A stretch of DNA of 64,000 bases from Stenotrophomonas maltophilia D457 (GTDB taxonomy: Bacteria > Pseudomonadota > Gammaproteobacteria > Xanthomonadales > Xanthomonadaceae), in the NCBI RefSeq assembly GCF_000284595.1, contig NC_017671.1:1459001-1523000 (forward strand), in the 5' to 3' direction. Every line of letters starts with the position of its first letter. Within the stretch, counting starts at the first letter, position 1. A program made the translations under genes and the position numbers. This document shows positions 17,089-27,510 of this stretch, piece by piece. The notes below the pieces were generated by a model. The model was not told the DNA's origin, ran no database searches, and saw only the letters and a list, made by a program, of their open reading frames with translations.

Positions 17089-17116
17089 TTGCCGGCCAGC
17101 GGCCGGCACTACCGGG
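17089..17116 (-). repeat. SMAG repeat
   Basis: TTGCCGGCCAGCGGCCGGC followed by ACTAC is a SMAG hairpin in reverse orientation, a few bases before the accA stop. Confidence 0.7.
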
Positions 17117-17117
17117 C

Positions 17118-18077
17118 TTAGGCTGCTTCGTACGTGCCGTAACTGCGCAGGCGCGTGTAGCGCTGTTCCAGCAGCTGTTCGGTGGACAGCTTGTCCAGCG
17201 CGTCCAGTTCGTTCAGCAGCACGGCCTTCAGGCGCTTGGCCATCTGCGTCGGGTTGCGGTGGGCGCCACCGGTCGGCTCGCGCACGACCTTGTCGACCAG
17301 GCCCAGGCTCTTCAGGCGCGGCGCGGTCAGGCCCAGCTGTTCGGCCGCTTCCTTGGCCTTGCCCGCGTCCTTCCACAGGATCGAGGCGCAGCCTTCCGGG
17401 GTGATGGTCGAGTACACCGCGTATTCCAGCATCACGGTGCGGTCGCCCACACCCAGTGCCAACGCACCGCCGGAGCCGCCTTCACCGATCACGGTGCAGA
17501 TGATCGGCACCTTCAGCTCGGCCATCTCGATCAGGTTGCGCGCGATCGCTTCGGACTGGCCGCGCGACTCGGCGTCGATGCCCGGCCAGGCGCCGGCGGT
17601 GTCGATCAGGGTCAGCACCGGCAGGCCGAAGCGCTCGGCCATCTTCATCAGGCGCAGTGCCTTGCGGTAACCCTCCGGCTTGGGCATGCCGAAGTTGCGC
17701 TTGATCTTTTCCTTGGTGTCGCGGCCCTTCTGGTGGCCGATCACCATTACCGCGCGGCCATTGATGCGGGCCAGGCCGCCCATGATCGCCTTGTCGTCGG
17801 CGAAGGCGCGGTCACCGGCCAGCTCCTGGAACTCATCGAACATGACGCGGAGGTAGTCGGCGGTGTACGGGCGCGACGGGTGGCGGGCCAGCTGCAGCAC
17901 CTGCCACGAGGTCAGGTTGCGGAAGATCTGCGCGGTGCGCATGCGCAGCTTGTCCTGCAGCGCGTGCACTTCCGCCTCGACATTGACCGCCGGCCCGGCA
18001 CTGGCGTTGCGCAGCTCCTGGATCTTGGCTTCCAGGTCGGCGATGGGTTGCTCGAAGTCGAGGTAGTTCGGATTCAT
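17118..18077 (-). CDS. accA: acetyl-CoA carboxylase carboxyltransferase subunit alpha
   Basis: A 319-residue AccA. With AccD it transfers the carboxyl group from biotin carrier protein to acetyl-CoA, the first committed step of fatty acid synthesis. It starts [19 protein letters not shown], and the crotonase-fold core carries [16 protein letters not shown] and [15 protein letters not shown] (oxyanion glycines). Length equals E. coli AccA (319). The ATG at 18077 is picked by homology. It closes the lpx/dnaE supercluster, with one unrelated lipoprotein gene between dnaE and accA. Confidence 0.97.
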   Translation of the reverse strand: MNPNYLDFEQPIADLEAKIQELRNASAGPAVNVEAEVHALQDKLRMRTAQIFRNLTSWQVLQLARHPSRPYTADYLRVMFDEFQELAGDRAFADDKAIMGGLARINGRAVMVIGHQKGRDTKEKIKRNFGMPKPEGYRKALRLMKMAERFGLPVLTLIDTAGAWPGIDAESRGQSEAIARNLIEMAELKVPIICTVIGEGGSGGALALGVGDRTVMLEYAVYSTITPEGCASILWKDAGKAKEAAEQLGLTAPRLKSLGLVDKVVREPTGGAHRNPTQMAKRLKAVLLNELDALDKLSTEQLLEQRYTRLRSYGTYEAA

Positions 18078-18190
18078 CGGAAGCCGTCGTGTAAAGAAGG
18101 GGGGAATTCTAGCCGAATGCGTGCAAACCACCCGTACGCCTTCGTCTGGAAGGCGACGGTAGCGCAGCCGGGCAGGGGGCGCCAGTCAGC

Positions 18191-19060
18191 TCAGGGCACC
18201 ACCAGGGCGCTGCGGCCCATCAACTGGCTGCGCTGGGAGACGAAGTCGTTGTAGGCCTCGTTGGCTTCCCGGCCAAGGCCGCTGCCCAGGGTGGCAGTGG
18301 CCGAGGTGAAGGCCATCTGCGCGGCGAAATCCTGCTTGCGCAGGGCCTTCTGTTCATCGGCGGTGGTGGCCTTCAGCCAGCGCGCGTAGACCTCGCGCAG
18401 GGGCGCGGCGTGGGCCTCGAAGGCCGGCACCAGCGCCGGCAGGCTGGCCGGGGCCGGTTCCAGGCTGTAGGCCGGGGCCACGTAGCCACCTGGCTGTTCG
18501 CGCTTGAACGCGCCGGGCTCGCCCATGCCTTCTTCCACGTAAGCGATGAAGTCGGGAGCGGTGAACACCTTGGCCACGATCTGGCCGCCGCTGGAATCAA
18601 CGTGGGCCACCACCTTTTCCTTGGGGAAGGGTTCGCGCACGCCGTAGGTCCAGGTCTTGTCGATGAACAGGTCGTGGCGCTTCTCGAACGGGCCTTCGAA
18701 GTCGACGCCGCCGAGCTGGATACCGCTGTTGCCGACGCCGAAGTTCTTCACCTTGCTCTCGTCGGTGACGTAGATCTCGCGGGCGATCACGTACTCGCTG
18801 AGGGTCGGATTGATCAGCCCGCCACGACCGTCGACGTAGACGATGAAGCGCACATCACCGAGCTTGTCGGTATGCAGGCGATGCTCGCCGACAGCGAGCG
18901 AGACCGGGCGCGAGCCCTGTGCGGCCACCGGCAGGTCCTGGCCGTCGATGCTCAACGCCAGCGGCGTGTCGGTCGGGTTGTCGATCTGGAACTCGATCTT
19001 CGACGGGGAGCAGGCGGCCAGGGCCAGTGCGGCAGCGAACGGGAACAGCAGGGTCTTCAT
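18191..19060 (-). CDS. hypothetical lipoprotein
   Basis: A 289-residue protein starting at ATG 19060 with AAGGA eight bases upstream. It has a clear lipoprotein signal (ALALAAC lipobox, Cys about residue 17). The N-terminal half is beta-rich (IEFQIDNPTDTPLALSIDGQDL, a bacterial Ig-like look). The C-terminal half is helical (LREVYARWLKATTADEQKAL). Function not recognised. It sits between dnaE and accA on the same strand, an addition to the usual gene order. Confidence 0.7.
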   Translation of the reverse strand: MKTLLFPFAAALALAACSPSKIEFQIDNPTDTPLALSIDGQDLPVAAQGSRPVSLAVGEHRLHTDKLGDVRFIVYVDGRGGLINPTLSEYVIAREIYVTDESKVKNFGVGNSGIQLGGVDFEGPFEKRHDLFIDKTWTYGVREPFPKEKVVAHVDSSGGQIVAKVFTAPDFIAYVEEGMGEPGAFKREQPGGYVAPAYSLEPAPASLPALVPAFEAHAAPLREVYARWLKATTADEQKALRKQDFAAQMAFTSATATLGSGLGREANEAYNDFVSQRSQLMGRSALVVP

Positions 19061-19124
19061 CGGCAATCGTCCTTGATACTTGGAACGGGGAAACAGGGGA
19101 GACAGGACAGCGAGGGAGCCAGCC

Positions 19125-22100
19125 TCAGCTGGCCCATGGCGGGCTGTAGCGCACCTTCAGCGTGCGCACGGCCGGGTCGGCGCGCAGCGCCTCCATCAGC
19201 TTGGAATCGATGCGTACCGCGCTCTGCCCGGACACATCGAGCATGCCGGCGACGCCGCCGTGCGGCCCCTTCAGCAGCAGGTCCAGGCGCAGTGGCGTCC
19301 GTCCCGGGCGATGGCGGTCGAGCAGCGCATCGATGCGCTCCCAGACCGGGCGCTGCTGGCGCAGGTCCAGGCGCAGCGACAGCCGCGTGGCGTAGTTGGC
19401 GCAGACCTCATCGAAGTCCCAGCACTGGCGGATGCGCAGCGCGAAGCCGCCATTGAACTCGTCCTCGCGCAGGCCGCCCTTGACCACCAGGATGCGGTCC
19501 TTGGTCATCAGGTGGCCGAACTCGGCCATCGCGTCGGAGAACGCGCTGCACTCGACGCGGCCACGTCCGTCCTCAAGCTGGATGAAGATCTGGCTCTCGC
19601 CCTTGCGGCGCACGCCGACCACCTGGCCGGCCAGCACCGTCTGCACCTCCGGGCGCCAGCGCTTTTCGCCGCCGCCGCCACCACCGCTGTTGGCGCTCCA
19701 GATCTTCTCCACCGAACCCAGGTCATTGCCGACCAGATCGCGCACATCGTCGCGCCAGGGATCGAACGGGTGGCCACTGAGATAGAAGCCCAGCGTGTCG
19801 CGCTCGCCGTTCAGGCGCTGCAGCAGCGGCCACTCCTCGGCTTCGGGCAGGTCCAGCTGGATCGTGGTCGCGCTCGGGTCCGGGCCACCGAACAGCGAGT
19901 TCTGTCCCGAAGCCCGCTCGCGGGCCATCTGGTCGGTAGCCTTGATCACCTCCGGCAGCTGCAGCATCAGCGAGGCACGGTTGCGGCCGAGCTCGTCCAA
20001 CGCACCACAGTTGATCATCGCTTCCAGCGTGCGCCTGTTGAGCTTGGCCGAACCAACGCGCGTGCAGAAGTCGAGCAGGTCCTTGAACGGGCCGCCCTTC
20101 AGCCGCTCCTCGACCACCGCCTCGCAGGCACCCTGGCCGACGCCCTTGATCGCCCCGAGGCCGTACTGGATGGTGTCCGGCGTCACCGCTTCGAACATGA
20201 AGGCCGACTGGTTCACCTTGGGCGGCAGCACGGTCAGGCCGAGGTTGCGCACCTCGTCGAGGAAGCCGACCACTTTGTCGGTGTTGTCCAGATCGGACGA
20301 CAGCGTGGCCGCCATGAACTCAGCCGGGTAATGGCGTTTCAGCCAGGCGGTCTGGTAACTGACCAGCGCGTAGGCAGCGGCGTGCGACTTGTTGAAGCCG
20401 TAGCCGGCGAACTTCTCCATCAGGTCGAAGATTTCGTCGGCCTTGGGGCCATCGACGCCGCCCTTGGCTGCACCTTCGCGGAAGATCTCGCGGTGCTTGG
20501 CCATTTCGGCCGGTACCTTCTTGCCCATCGCGCGGCGCAGCAGGTCGGCGCCGCCCAGCGAGTAGCCGCCGACGATCTGCGCCATCTGCATGACCTGCTC
20601 CTGGTACACCATGATGCCGTAGGTGTCCTTCAGGATGGCTTCGGTGCGCGGATCGGGATAGATGATCTCTTCCTGGCCGTGCTTGCGCGCGTTGAAGGAG
20701 GGAATCAGGTCCATCGGGCCGGGGCGGTACAGCGACACCAGCGCGATCAGGTCTTCGAAACGGTCGGGGCGCGCGTCCTTCAGCAGGCGGCGCATGCCCG
20801 AGGATTCGAACTGGAACACCGCGCCGGTGTTGCCGTTGGCGAAGATGTCCCTGTAGGTGGGCGTGTCGTCCAGCGGGATCGCGGCGATGTCCACCGGCGG
20901 GATGCCGGCGCGCTCATGGCGCTTGTTGATCGCCTTCACCGCCCAGTCGATGATGGTCAGCGTGCGCAGGCCCAGGAAGTCGAACTTCACCAGGCCCACT
21001 TCTTCCACGTCGTTCTTGTCGAACTGGGTGACCGGGTTCTTGCCGAGGCCGTTCTCGTCGTGTTCGGCGTACAGCGGGCAGAACTCGCTCAGCGGCTCGG
21101 GCCCGATCACCACGCCACCGGCGTGCTTGCCGGCGTTGCGGGTCAGGTCTTCCAGCTGCAGCGCCAGGTCGATCAGGTCGCGGACATCGTCCTCGGTCTC
21201 GTAGCGCTGGATCAGTTCGGCCGACGCCATCTCAGAGCTCGGGCCTTCCTTGCCCTTGCCCAGCGCATCTTTCAGGTGGATGCCGAGGATGTTCGGGATC
21301 AGCTTGGAGACGCCGTCGACCAGACCGTACGGGAAGCCGAGCACGCGGCCGGAGTCGCGCACCACCGCCTTGGCGGCCATGGTGCCGTAGGTGATGATCT
21401 GGCTGACGCGCTCGCGCCCGTACTTGCGGGCGACGTAGTCGATCACCTCGTCGCGGCGGTCCATGCAGAAGTCGATGTCGAAGTCGGGCATCGACACGCG
21501 TTCCGGGTTCAGGAAGCGCTCGAACAGCAGGTTGTACGGCAGCGGGTCCAGATCGGTGATCTTCAGCGCCCACGCCACCAGCGAACCGGCACCCGAACCA
21601 CGGCCGGGGCCGATCGGAATACCCTGGTTCTTGCCCCACTGGATGAAGTCGGCCACGATCAGGAAGTAGCCCGGGAAGCCCATCTTGATGATGGTGTTGA
21701 GCTCGAATTCCAGGCGCTCGAAATACTCTTCGCGGGTCTTGCCCGGCGCCAGCGGATTCTTCTCCAGGCGCTCTTCCAGGCCATCGCGCGACATCTTCTG
21801 GATCCAGGTGTCCAGCGTCTCGTCGTCCGGCACCGGGTAGTTGGGCAGGAAGTAGGTGCCCAGCCGCATCTCGATGTTGCAGCGCTCGGCCAGCGCCAGC
21901 GTGTTGTCGATCGCATCGGGGATGTCGGCGAACAGCGCGCACATCTCCTCGGCCGACTTCAGGTACTGCTGGTCGCTGTATTCGCGCGGGCGCTTGGGGT
22001 CGTCCAGCACGCGGCCGGTGGAAATGCACACGCGCGCTTCGTGCGCGCTGAAGTCCGACGGCGACAGGAAGCGCACGTCGTTGCTGGCCACCACCGGCAG

Positions 22101-22715
22101 GCCACGCTGGCCGGCGGCCATCAGCGCGAACTGGTTGAAGGTTTCCTCGCCCTCGCGGCCGGTGCGGGTCAGCTCCAGGTGCAGGCCATCGCCGAACACG
22201 CGCTGCCAGTCGGCCAGCTGCTGCTCGGCCAGTTCATGCTTGCCGTCCAGCGCCAGGCGCCCGGCCAGGCTCTGCCGCCCGGCCAATGCGAACAGGTTGG
22301 CGTTGCCGGCCTTCAGCCAGTCCGGGTGCACGGCCACGCCGCCCTCGGGGCGATGGCCTTCCATCCAGGCGCGGGTCAGCAGCCGCGACAGGCTCAGGTA
22401 ACCCTCGCGGTCGCGGCACAGCAGGGTCATCCGCCACGGGTCCTGGCCTTCCTCGGCGATCAGCACGTCGGCACCGGCGATCGGCTTGATGCCCACGCCT
22501 TCGGCGGCCTTGTAGAACTTGACCAGGGCGAACAGGTTGTTGAGGTCGGTCACCGCCAGCGCGGGCAGGCCGAGTTCGACCGAGCGCGACAGCAGGTTGG
22601 CCTGCTTGGCCTTCTTCGGGTCCGCCTGGTCCGGTTTGGCCGGCACACGGATGGTGGAGTCCGCCAGCGAGAACTCGGTGTGGACGTGGAGATGTACGAA
22701 GCGGGAGTTGGACAT
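19125..22715 (-). CDS. dnaE: DNA polymerase III subunit alpha
   Basis: A 1196-residue replicative polymerase. The N-terminal PHP domain begins FVHLHVHTEFSL. The polymerase palm carries the catalytic aspartates in MPDFDIDFCMDRRDEVI, preceded by GPGRGSGAGSLVAW. A helix-hairpin-helix and an OB-fold region (VLAGQVVGVRRKGE) are near the C-terminus. The start at 22715 (MSNSRFVHLHVH) matches the family; upstream codons in frame are non-coding. Length agrees with gammaproteobacterial DnaE (about 1160-1200). Confidence 0.97.
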   Translation of the reverse strand: MSNSRFVHLHVHTEFSLADSTIRVPAKPDQADPKKAKQANLLSRSVELGLPALAVTDLNNLFALVKFYKAAEGVGIKPIAGADVLIAEEGQDPWRMTLLCRDREGYLSLSRLLTRAWMEGHRPEGGVAVHPDWLKAGNANLFALAGRQSLAGRLALDGKHELAEQQLADWQRVFGDGLHLELTRTGREGEETFNQFALMAAGQRGLPVVASNDVRFLSPSDFSAHEARVCISTGRVLDDPKRPREYSDQQYLKSAEEMCALFADIPDAIDNTLALAERCNIEMRLGTYFLPNYPVPDDETLDTWIQKMSRDGLEERLEKNPLAPGKTREEYFERLEFELNTIIKMGFPGYFLIVADFIQWGKNQGIPIGPGRGSGAGSLVAWALKITDLDPLPYNLLFERFLNPERVSMPDFDIDFCMDRRDEVIDYVARKYGRERVSQIITYGTMAAKAVVRDSGRVLGFPYGLVDGVSKLIPNILGIHLKDALGKGKEGPSSEMASAELIQRYETEDDVRDLIDLALQLEDLTRNAGKHAGGVVIGPEPLSEFCPLYAEHDENGLGKNPVTQFDKNDVEEVGLVKFDFLGLRTLTIIDWAVKAINKRHERAGIPPVDIAAIPLDDTPTYRDIFANGNTGAVFQFESSGMRRLLKDARPDRFEDLIALVSLYRPGPMDLIPSFNARKHGQEEIIYPDPRTEAILKDTYGIMVYQEQVMQMAQIVGGYSLGGADLLRRAMGKKVPAEMAKHREIFREGAAKGGVDGPKADEIFDLMEKFAGYGFNKSHAAAYALVSYQTAWLKRHYPAEFMAATLSSDLDNTDKVVGFLDEVRNLGLTVLPPKVNQSAFMFEAVTPDTIQYGLGAIKGVGQGACEAVVEERLKGGPFKDLLDFCTRVGSAKLNRRTLEAMINCGALDELGRNRASLMLQLPEVIKATDQMARERASGQNSLFGGPDPSATTIQLDLPEAEEWPLLQRLNGERDTLGFYLSGHPFDPWRDDVRDLVGNDLGSVEKIWSANSGGGGGGEKRWRPEVQTVLAGQVVGVRRKGESQIFIQLEDGRGRVECSAFSDAMAEFGHLMTKDRILVVKGGLREDEFNGGFALRIRQCWDFDEVCANYATRLSLRLDLRQQRPVWERIDALLDRHRPGRTPLRLDLLLKGPHGGVAGMLDVSGQSAVRIDSKLMEALRADPAVRTLKVRYSPPWAS

Positions 22716-22882
22716 GCCGGACCAGGTTGGAGCGCGCGGGCCCCGGGTGCTGACGGACGATCGTCGCCGGGGTCGGGAAGCGCTGGAATGCCCGGTCAGG
22801 GTAGCGAGGGCAGGGGGTTGCCACAAGGCTTGACAGGGGCACGGCGTGGCGCCGGATTCAGGCGTGAGGGAGGCCGCCTTCT

Positions 22883-22939
22883 GTAGAGCCGAGCCCATGC
22901 TCGGCTGTCCACAGCAGCCGAGCATGGGCTCGGCTCTAC
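22883..22939. repeat. SMAG dimer (inverted pair)
   Basis: GTAGAGCCGAGCCCATGCTC (22883 on) and its reverse complement ending at 22939 form an inverted pair between rnhB and dnaE, able to fold into one long hairpin in either transcript. Confidence 0.85.
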
Positions 22940-22952
22940 AACTCCAGCAGGC

Positions 22953-23612
22953 TCAGGCGATGGCCGCCGCCTGCGTCAGGCCCAGGCACTCACGCACCGG
23001 GGCGAAGCTGCGCCGGTGCTCCATGCAGGGGCCGTGCTCGCGCAGGGCGGCCAGGTGGGCCGGGGTGCCATAGCCCTTGTGCTGTTCGAAGCCGTACTGC
23101 GGGTGGCGGGTATGCACGTCCTGCATGTAACGGTCGCGCGAGACCTTGGCCAGGATCGAGGCGGCCATGATCGCGCGGTCGATGCCATCGCCGCCGACCA
23201 GCGCCTGCGCCGGCAGCACCAGGCCCTTGGGCACCACGTTGCCATCGATGCGGGCGAAGCCGGCCACATGGGCAACCGCTGCAACGACGTCACGCATGCC
23301 CTGCAGGGTGGCCTGGTAGATGTTCAGGCGGTCGATGGTGTCCACGTCCACCAGCACCACGTGCCAGGCCAGGGCACGCTCGATGATGCGGTCATGCAGC
23401 TGCTCGCGGCGGGCCGCCGTCAACTGCTTGGAATCGTCCAGGCCGTTGATGCGTGGCCGTGACGGATCGAATACCACCGCCGCCACTGCCACCGGCCCGG
23501 CCAGCGGGCCACGTCCGGCCTCGTCGACGCCAGCGACCAGGCGTTCCGGCTCGACCACCGTCGCGCCGTCGAACAGGGCCAGGCTGGCCGCTGCGGCGTG
23601 ACGGCGGCTCAT
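22953..23612 (-). CDS. rnhB: ribonuclease HII
   Basis: A 219-residue RNase HII that removes ribonucleotides from DNA/RNA hybrids. Conserved acidic residues are in [16 protein letters not shown] (Asp-Glu pair), GLDDSKQL, and the later [25 protein letters not shown]. The ATG at 23612 overlaps the lpxB stop by four bases, as in many gammaproteobacteria. [24 protein letters not shown] is the family C-terminal signature. Confidence 0.95.
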   Translation of the reverse strand: MSRRHAAAASLALFDGATVVEPERLVAGVDEAGRGPLAGPVAVAAVVFDPSRPRINGLDDSKQLTAARREQLHDRIIERALAWHVVLVDVDTIDRLNIYQATLQGMRDVVAAVAHVAGFARIDGNVVPKGLVLPAQALVGGDGIDRAIMAASILAKVSRDRYMQDVHTRHPQYGFEQHKGYGTPAHLAALREHGPCMEHRRSFAPVRECLGLTQAAAIA

Positions 23613-24868
23613 GCCTGCGCCTGGTCGCGCATCAGCAGTTCGCCGACGGCATCGGCGGCACGCGCCGAAGCATTGCGGCGCAGGCGCTCGTGCAGTCGCA
23701 CGTACGTGTCCTGCAGGTCGATCACCCGCTGCGGGTGGTCGAACCATTGCTGGATGGCCGCGGCCAGCCTGTCCGGCGTGCAGTCGTGCTGCATCAGCTC
23801 CGGCGCCAGGTCCTGGCCGGCCAGGATGTTGGGCAGGGCGAAGCGGTCGACCTTGATCAGGCCCAGCGCCTTGACCAGGCGATAGGTCAGTTCGTTGACG
23901 CGGTAACCGACGACCATCGGCCGCTTCACCAGCATGGCTTCCAGGGTCGCGGTGCCGGAGGCCAGCACCACCACGTCGGCGGCGATCATCGCGTTGCGCG
24001 CCTGGCCATCCAGCACGTGCGAGTAGGCCACCGGCAACGCCGAGCGCGACAGCTGTTCTTCGATCAGCTGCCGGCAGGCCGGGTTGGCGGCAGGCACCAC
24101 CACATGCAGGCCCGGAATGCGTTCAGAGACCTGCCAGGCGGCTTCGAAGAAGGGTTCGCCCAGGCGCGAGATCTCGCCCAGGCGGCTGCCCGGCAACACC
24201 GCCAGCACCTTGGCCGAGGTCGGCAGCCCGAGCGCGGCACGGGCTTCCTCGCGGTTGCCCTGCAGCGGAATGTCATCGGCCATCGGGTGGCCGACGAAGC
24301 GTGCGTCGATGCCGTGCCTGGCATAGATCGGCGGTTCCATCGGGAACAGGCACAGCACCAGGTCCGCGCTGCTGCCGATCTTCTCGGCGCGCTTCTCGCG
24401 CCAGGCCCAGACCGAGGGACTGACGTAATGCACGGTGCGCACGCCGCGTTGCTTCAGCCAGCGCTCGATGCCCAGGTTGAAGTCGGGTGCATCGATGCCG
24501 ATGAACACGTCCGGCTGCCATTCCAGGGCGCGCTGGCGGAACGCCGAGCGCAGCTTGAGCAGCCGCGGCAGGTGGCGCAGCACTTCGGTCAGGCCCATCA
24601 CCGCCAGCTCGCTGGCATCGTGCCAGGTCTGGCAGCCGGCGCTGCGCATGGCATCGCCGCCAATGCCGGCGAACTCGGCATTCGGGAAGCGCGCCTTCAG
24701 TTCACGCACCAGGCCCGCACCGAGCAGGTCGCCGGACGCTTCGCCGGCAACCAGCGCGATCCGCAACGGGCGCTCGCTGAGCACCCGCTGTGCGGGAACG
24801 CTGCCGGCCATCGAGGCCAACGGAATCACCGCGGCGCCGGCCGGCGCCTGGCCGGTCGTGCTGCTCAT
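23609..24868 (-). CDS. lpxB: lipid-A-disaccharide synthase
   Basis: A 419-residue GT19 glycosyltransferase joining UDP-diacylglucosamine and lipid X at the inner membrane. Signatures are [34 protein letters not shown], and [24 protein letters not shown]. An N-terminal extension of about 35 residues precedes the usual start; the ATGA overlap with lpxA at 24868 argues that it is translated. Fifth-to-sixth step of lipid A synthesis; operon with lpxA, fabZ and lpxD. Confidence 0.96.
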   Translation of the reverse strand: MSSTTGQAPAGAAVIPLASMAGSVPAQRVLSERPLRIALVAGEASGDLLGAGLVRELKARFPNAEFAGIGGDAMRSAGCQTWHDASELAVMGLTEVLRHLPRLLKLRSAFRQRALEWQPDVFIGIDAPDFNLGIERWLKQRGVRTVHYVSPSVWAWREKRAEKIGSSADLVLCLFPMEPPIYARHGIDARFVGHPMADDIPLQGNREEARAALGLPTSAKVLAVLPGSRLGEISRLGEPFFEAAWQVSERIPGLHVVVPAANPACRQLIEEQLSRSALPVAYSHVLDGQARNAMIAADVVVLASGTATLEAMLVKRPMVVGYRVNELTYRLVKALGLIKVDRFALPNILAGQDLAPELMQHDCTPDRLAAAIQQWFDHPQRVIDLQDTYVRLHERLRRNASARAADAVGELLMRDQAQA

Positions 24869-25656
24869 CGCAGCAAGGGCCTCTCGGCGTGCTCGATGAA
24901 GTCCAGCATGGCCTTCACGTCATTGCTGTCACGCGCCTGTTCGGTCAGCTGCTGCTTGGCTTCGGCCAACGGCAGGCCGGCCACGTACAGCGTCCGGTAG
25001 GCACGCTTGATGGCCGAGATGCGGTCGGCGTCGAAGCCGCGGCGCTTCAGGCCTTCGCTGTTGATGCCGCGCGGGCGGCCCAGCGAATCGGTACCGACCA
25101 TGGTGAACGGCGGTACATCGCCATTGGTCAGCGCGCCCATGCCGAGGAAGGCATGCGCACCGATGCGGCAGAACTGGTGGGCACCGGCGAAGCCGCTGAT
25201 GATCACGTAGTCGCCCACGGTCACGTGGCCGGCCAGGGTGGTGTTGTTGGAGAACACGCAGAAATTGCCGACATGGCAGTCGTGCGCCACGTGCGTGTAG
25301 GCCAGCATCCAGTTGTCGTTGCCGATGGTGGTGATGCCGCCGCCGCCGCCGGTGCCACGGTTGAGCGTGACGAACTCGCGGAACACGTTGCGGTCGCCGA
25401 TCACCAGTTCGGTGCGCTCACCGGCGAACTTCTTGTCCTGCGGCTCGCCACCGATCGCGGCGTGGCCGACGAAGCGGTTGTCGCGGCCGATCCGGGTCGG
25501 GCCGTGGATGCTGCAATGGGGGCCCACCACCGTGCCGGCGCCGATTTCAACATCGGGGCCGATCAGGGTGAAGGCGCCCACCTGCACATCGTCGGCCAGG
25601 CGCGCGGCCGGATCGATGACGGCGGTGGGGTGGATCCGCGGTGCGTTGTCAGTCAT
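24865..25656 (-). CDS. lpxA: UDP-N-acetylglucosamine O-acyltransferase
   Basis: A 263-residue left-handed beta-helix protein with hexapeptide repeats starting [20 protein letters not shown]. The catalytic His is in [13 protein letters not shown], and [19 protein letters not shown] matches the family core. It adds the first 3-hydroxyacyl chain to UDP-GlcNAc. A 16-base gap separates it from fabZ. Confidence 0.97.
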   Translation of the reverse strand: MTDNAPRIHPTAVIDPAARLADDVQVGAFTLIGPDVEIGAGTVVGPHCSIHGPTRIGRDNRFVGHAAIGGEPQDKKFAGERTELVIGDRNVFREFVTLNRGTGGGGGITTIGNDNWMLAYTHVAHDCHVGNFCVFSNNTTLAGHVTVGDYVIISGFAGAHQFCRIGAHAFLGMGALTNGDVPPFTMVGTDSLGRPRGINSEGLKRRGFDADRISAIKRAYRTLYVAGLPLAEAKQQLTEQARDSNDVKAMLDFIEHAERPLLR

Positions 25657-25672
25657 TGCTGCCTCCAGTGGA

Positions 25673-26131
25673 TCAGCCCTTGGCGCCGGCGCACATGACC
25701 TCGGCCGACGCGACGACTTCGCCGTTGACCTTGGCTTCGCCGTAGTACCAGCCCATGTTGCGGATCAGGCGCTTCATCTGCACGTCCAGCATCAGCACGT
25801 CGCCGGGCACGACCTGCTTGTTGAAGCGGGCGTTTTCCACCTTGACCATGTAGAACAGCTTGGACTGCGCATCGCGGCCGAGCGTGAGCTGGGTCATGAC
25901 GCCGCCGGCCTGCGCCAGCGCTTCGATGATCAGCACGCCGGGCATGATCGGGCGGCCCGGGAAGTGGCCCTGGAAGAACGGCTCGTTGATGCTGACGTTC
26001 TTCTGCGCCAGGATGCGCTTGGCCTCGACGTCGAGTTCAAGCACCCGGTCCACCAGCAGGAACGGGTAGCGGTGCGGAAGCAGTTCCTGGATCTGGCAGA
26101 CATCGATCGGAAGCTGCAGCGAATCGTTCAT
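25673..26131 (-). CDS. fabZ: 3-hydroxyacyl-ACP dehydratase FabZ
   Basis: A 152-residue hot-dog-fold dehydratase of fatty acid elongation. The active-site His is in [14 protein letters not shown] and [23 protein letters not shown], with catalytic Glu in the latter. The ATG at 26131 overlaps the lpxD stop by four bases. The fabZ-lpxA pairing lets fatty acid and lipid A demand for 3-hydroxyacyl-ACP be balanced. Confidence 0.97.
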   Translation of the reverse strand: MNDSLQLPIDVCQIQELLPHRYPFLLVDRVLELDVEAKRILAQKNVSINEPFFQGHFPGRPIMPGVLIIEALAQAGGVMTQLTLGRDAQSKLFYMVKVENARFNKQVVPGDVLMLDVQMKRLIRNMGWYYGEAKVNGEVVASAEVMCAGAKG

Positions 26132-27150
26132 TCTTTCTCCTTGCCAGCAGCCAGGACGCGGCGAGCCAATGCGTCCAGCTGCTTGAAGCGCGCGGCGTTC
26201 TTGCGCCACGTGCGGTTGTCGGTCAACGGGGTGCCGGACGAGTACTCGCCTGGCTCATGGATGGAGTTGCGGACCACCGACTTGCCGGTGATCACGACCT
26301 TGTCACAGATTTCGAGGTGGCCGACCACGCCAACGTGGCCGCCAAGCAGGCAGTAGCGGCCGATCTTGGCGCTGCCGGCGATACCGGTGCAGCCGGCGAT
26401 GGCCGAATGCGCGCCGATCTGCACGTTGTGGGCGATCTGCACCAGGTTGTCCAGGCGCACATCCTCGTCCAGCACGGTGTCTTCCAGCGCGCCGCGGTCG
26501 ACGCAGGTATTGGCGCCGATCTCGCAATCGTCGCCGATGCGGACGCCGCCGAGCTGCGGCACCTTGATCCACTTGCCAGCGTCCATCGCCAGGCCGAAAC
26601 CGTCGGCGCCGAGCACGGCACCGGGATGCACGCGCACGCGCTTGCCCAGCGTGACCCGGGTGACCAGGGTCACGCGGGCGATCAGTTCACAGCCGGCATC
26701 CAGGCTGCAGTCCTCGCCGATCACGCTGCCGGTGCCGATGATGCAGTTCTCGCCGACCACGCTGCGCGCACCGACCGAAACGAACGGGCCGATATGGGCG
26801 CTGGCGGCCACCTGGGCGCTGGGGTCGATGACGGCGCTGGGGTGGATGCCCGGCGGGCGGGTCGGCGCGATGTCGAACAGCGCGGCGATCTTGGCGAACG
26901 CGGTGTACGGGTCCTTGGCGACGAGCGCAGTGCCCGGGGCGGCCTCGGCGTCGTCGGCACGCAGGACCACCAGCGAGGCCTGGCTGTCGGCCAGCTGGGC
27001 GCGGTAGCGCGGGTTGGCAAGGAAGGTCAGCTGGCCAGGGCCGGCATGGGCGAGGGTGGCCACGCCATGGATGGCGGTGGCGGGGTCCCCATGGACCTGC
27101 AGGCCGAACTGCTCGGCGAGTTGCTGGGCGGTGTAGGTGGGAGTATTCAC
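26128..27150 (-). CDS. lpxD: UDP-3-O-(3-hydroxyacyl)glucosamine N-acyltransferase
   Basis: A 340-residue trimeric acyltransferase. The N-terminal uridine-binding domain contains HGVATLAHAGPGQLTFLANPRY. The beta-helix has hexapeptide repeats from IHPSAVIDPSAQVAASAHIG, and the catalytic His is in NLVQIAHNVQIGAHSAI. A C-terminal helix follows. It adds the second acyl chain in lipid A synthesis. The usual skp gene is absent between it and bamA; instead there is a 382-base structured gap. Confidence 0.97.
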   Translation of the reverse strand: MNTPTYTAQQLAEQFGLQVHGDPATAIHGVATLAHAGPGQLTFLANPRYRAQLADSQASLVVLRADDAEAAPGTALVAKDPYTAFAKIAALFDIAPTRPPGIHPSAVIDPSAQVAASAHIGPFVSVGARSVVGENCIIGTGSVIGEDCSLDAGCELIARVTLVTRVTLGKRVRVHPGAVLGADGFGLAMDAGKWIKVPQLGGVRIGDDCEIGANTCVDRGALEDTVLDEDVRLDNLVQIAHNVQIGAHSAIAGCTGIAGSAKIGRYCLLGGHVGVVGHLEICDKVVITGKSVVRNSIHEPGEYSSGTPLTDNRTWRKNAARFKQLDALARRVLAAGKEKE

Positions 27151-27223
27151 GGCGGGAGTTTAACGTGTGACGCCATTTCGGTCATGCGGGGGGCAGGGCT
27201 TGGCGCCTGCCTGGTACGGGCGG

Positions 27224-27327
27224 GAGGCGGCGGGTGGCCCTGGCCAGGACACGCAAAACCCCCTCCATGGTGCTCGATGGCGCCATCCATGGCGCCAACG
27301 GTCCTGTCCAGGGCCACCCGCCGCCTC
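27224..27327. repeat. 27-bp inverted repeat with a 50-base centre, bamA-lpxD gap
   Basis: Bases 27224-27250 and 27301-27327 are complementary at 26 of 27 positions (arms begin GAGGCGGCGGGTGGCCC). The centre holds two nested ATGGCGCC-type palindromes. The element lies 74 bases upstream of lpxD on the transcribed strand, so it may be a long RNA stem in the lpxD leader. No coding potential seen. Confidence 0.7.
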
Positions 27328-27391
27328 TGGACAATTTCCCGCGAGCGCGGCCAAAAGCCCATGCCGTGCAGTGTCATCTGCAAAACGAAAA

Positions 27392-27410
27392 CGCCGGGCA
27401 ATGCCCGGCG
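27392..27410 (-). terminator. intrinsic terminator after bamA
   Basis: CGCCGGGC-AAT-GCCCGGCG hairpin; on the minus strand it is followed by TTTTCGTTTTGC. It should separate bamA transcription from lpxD, implying a separate lpxD promoter. Confidence 0.75.
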
Positions 27411-27434
27411 CTTCGCACCCCGTCTGGTGGAGAG

Positions 27435-27454
27435 CCCCCCTTTGTTAAGGGGGG
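27435..27454. other. C6/G6 hairpin
   Basis: CCCCCC-TTTGTTAA-GGGGGG forms a short GC-only stem in the bamA 3' region. No clear role. Confidence 0.4.
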
Positions 27455-27510
27455 CGCGCCAGCGGCGCGGGGGATAGGTGAAATGCGCGGGCAATTCACC
27501 GGAGGTGGAT

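Noticed and set aside
19080..22886. 1268-codon plus-strand frame opposite dnaE.
   Set aside because: Antisense shadow of DnaE; composition (His, Arg, Val, Gln heavy) is typical of GC-rich mirror frames.
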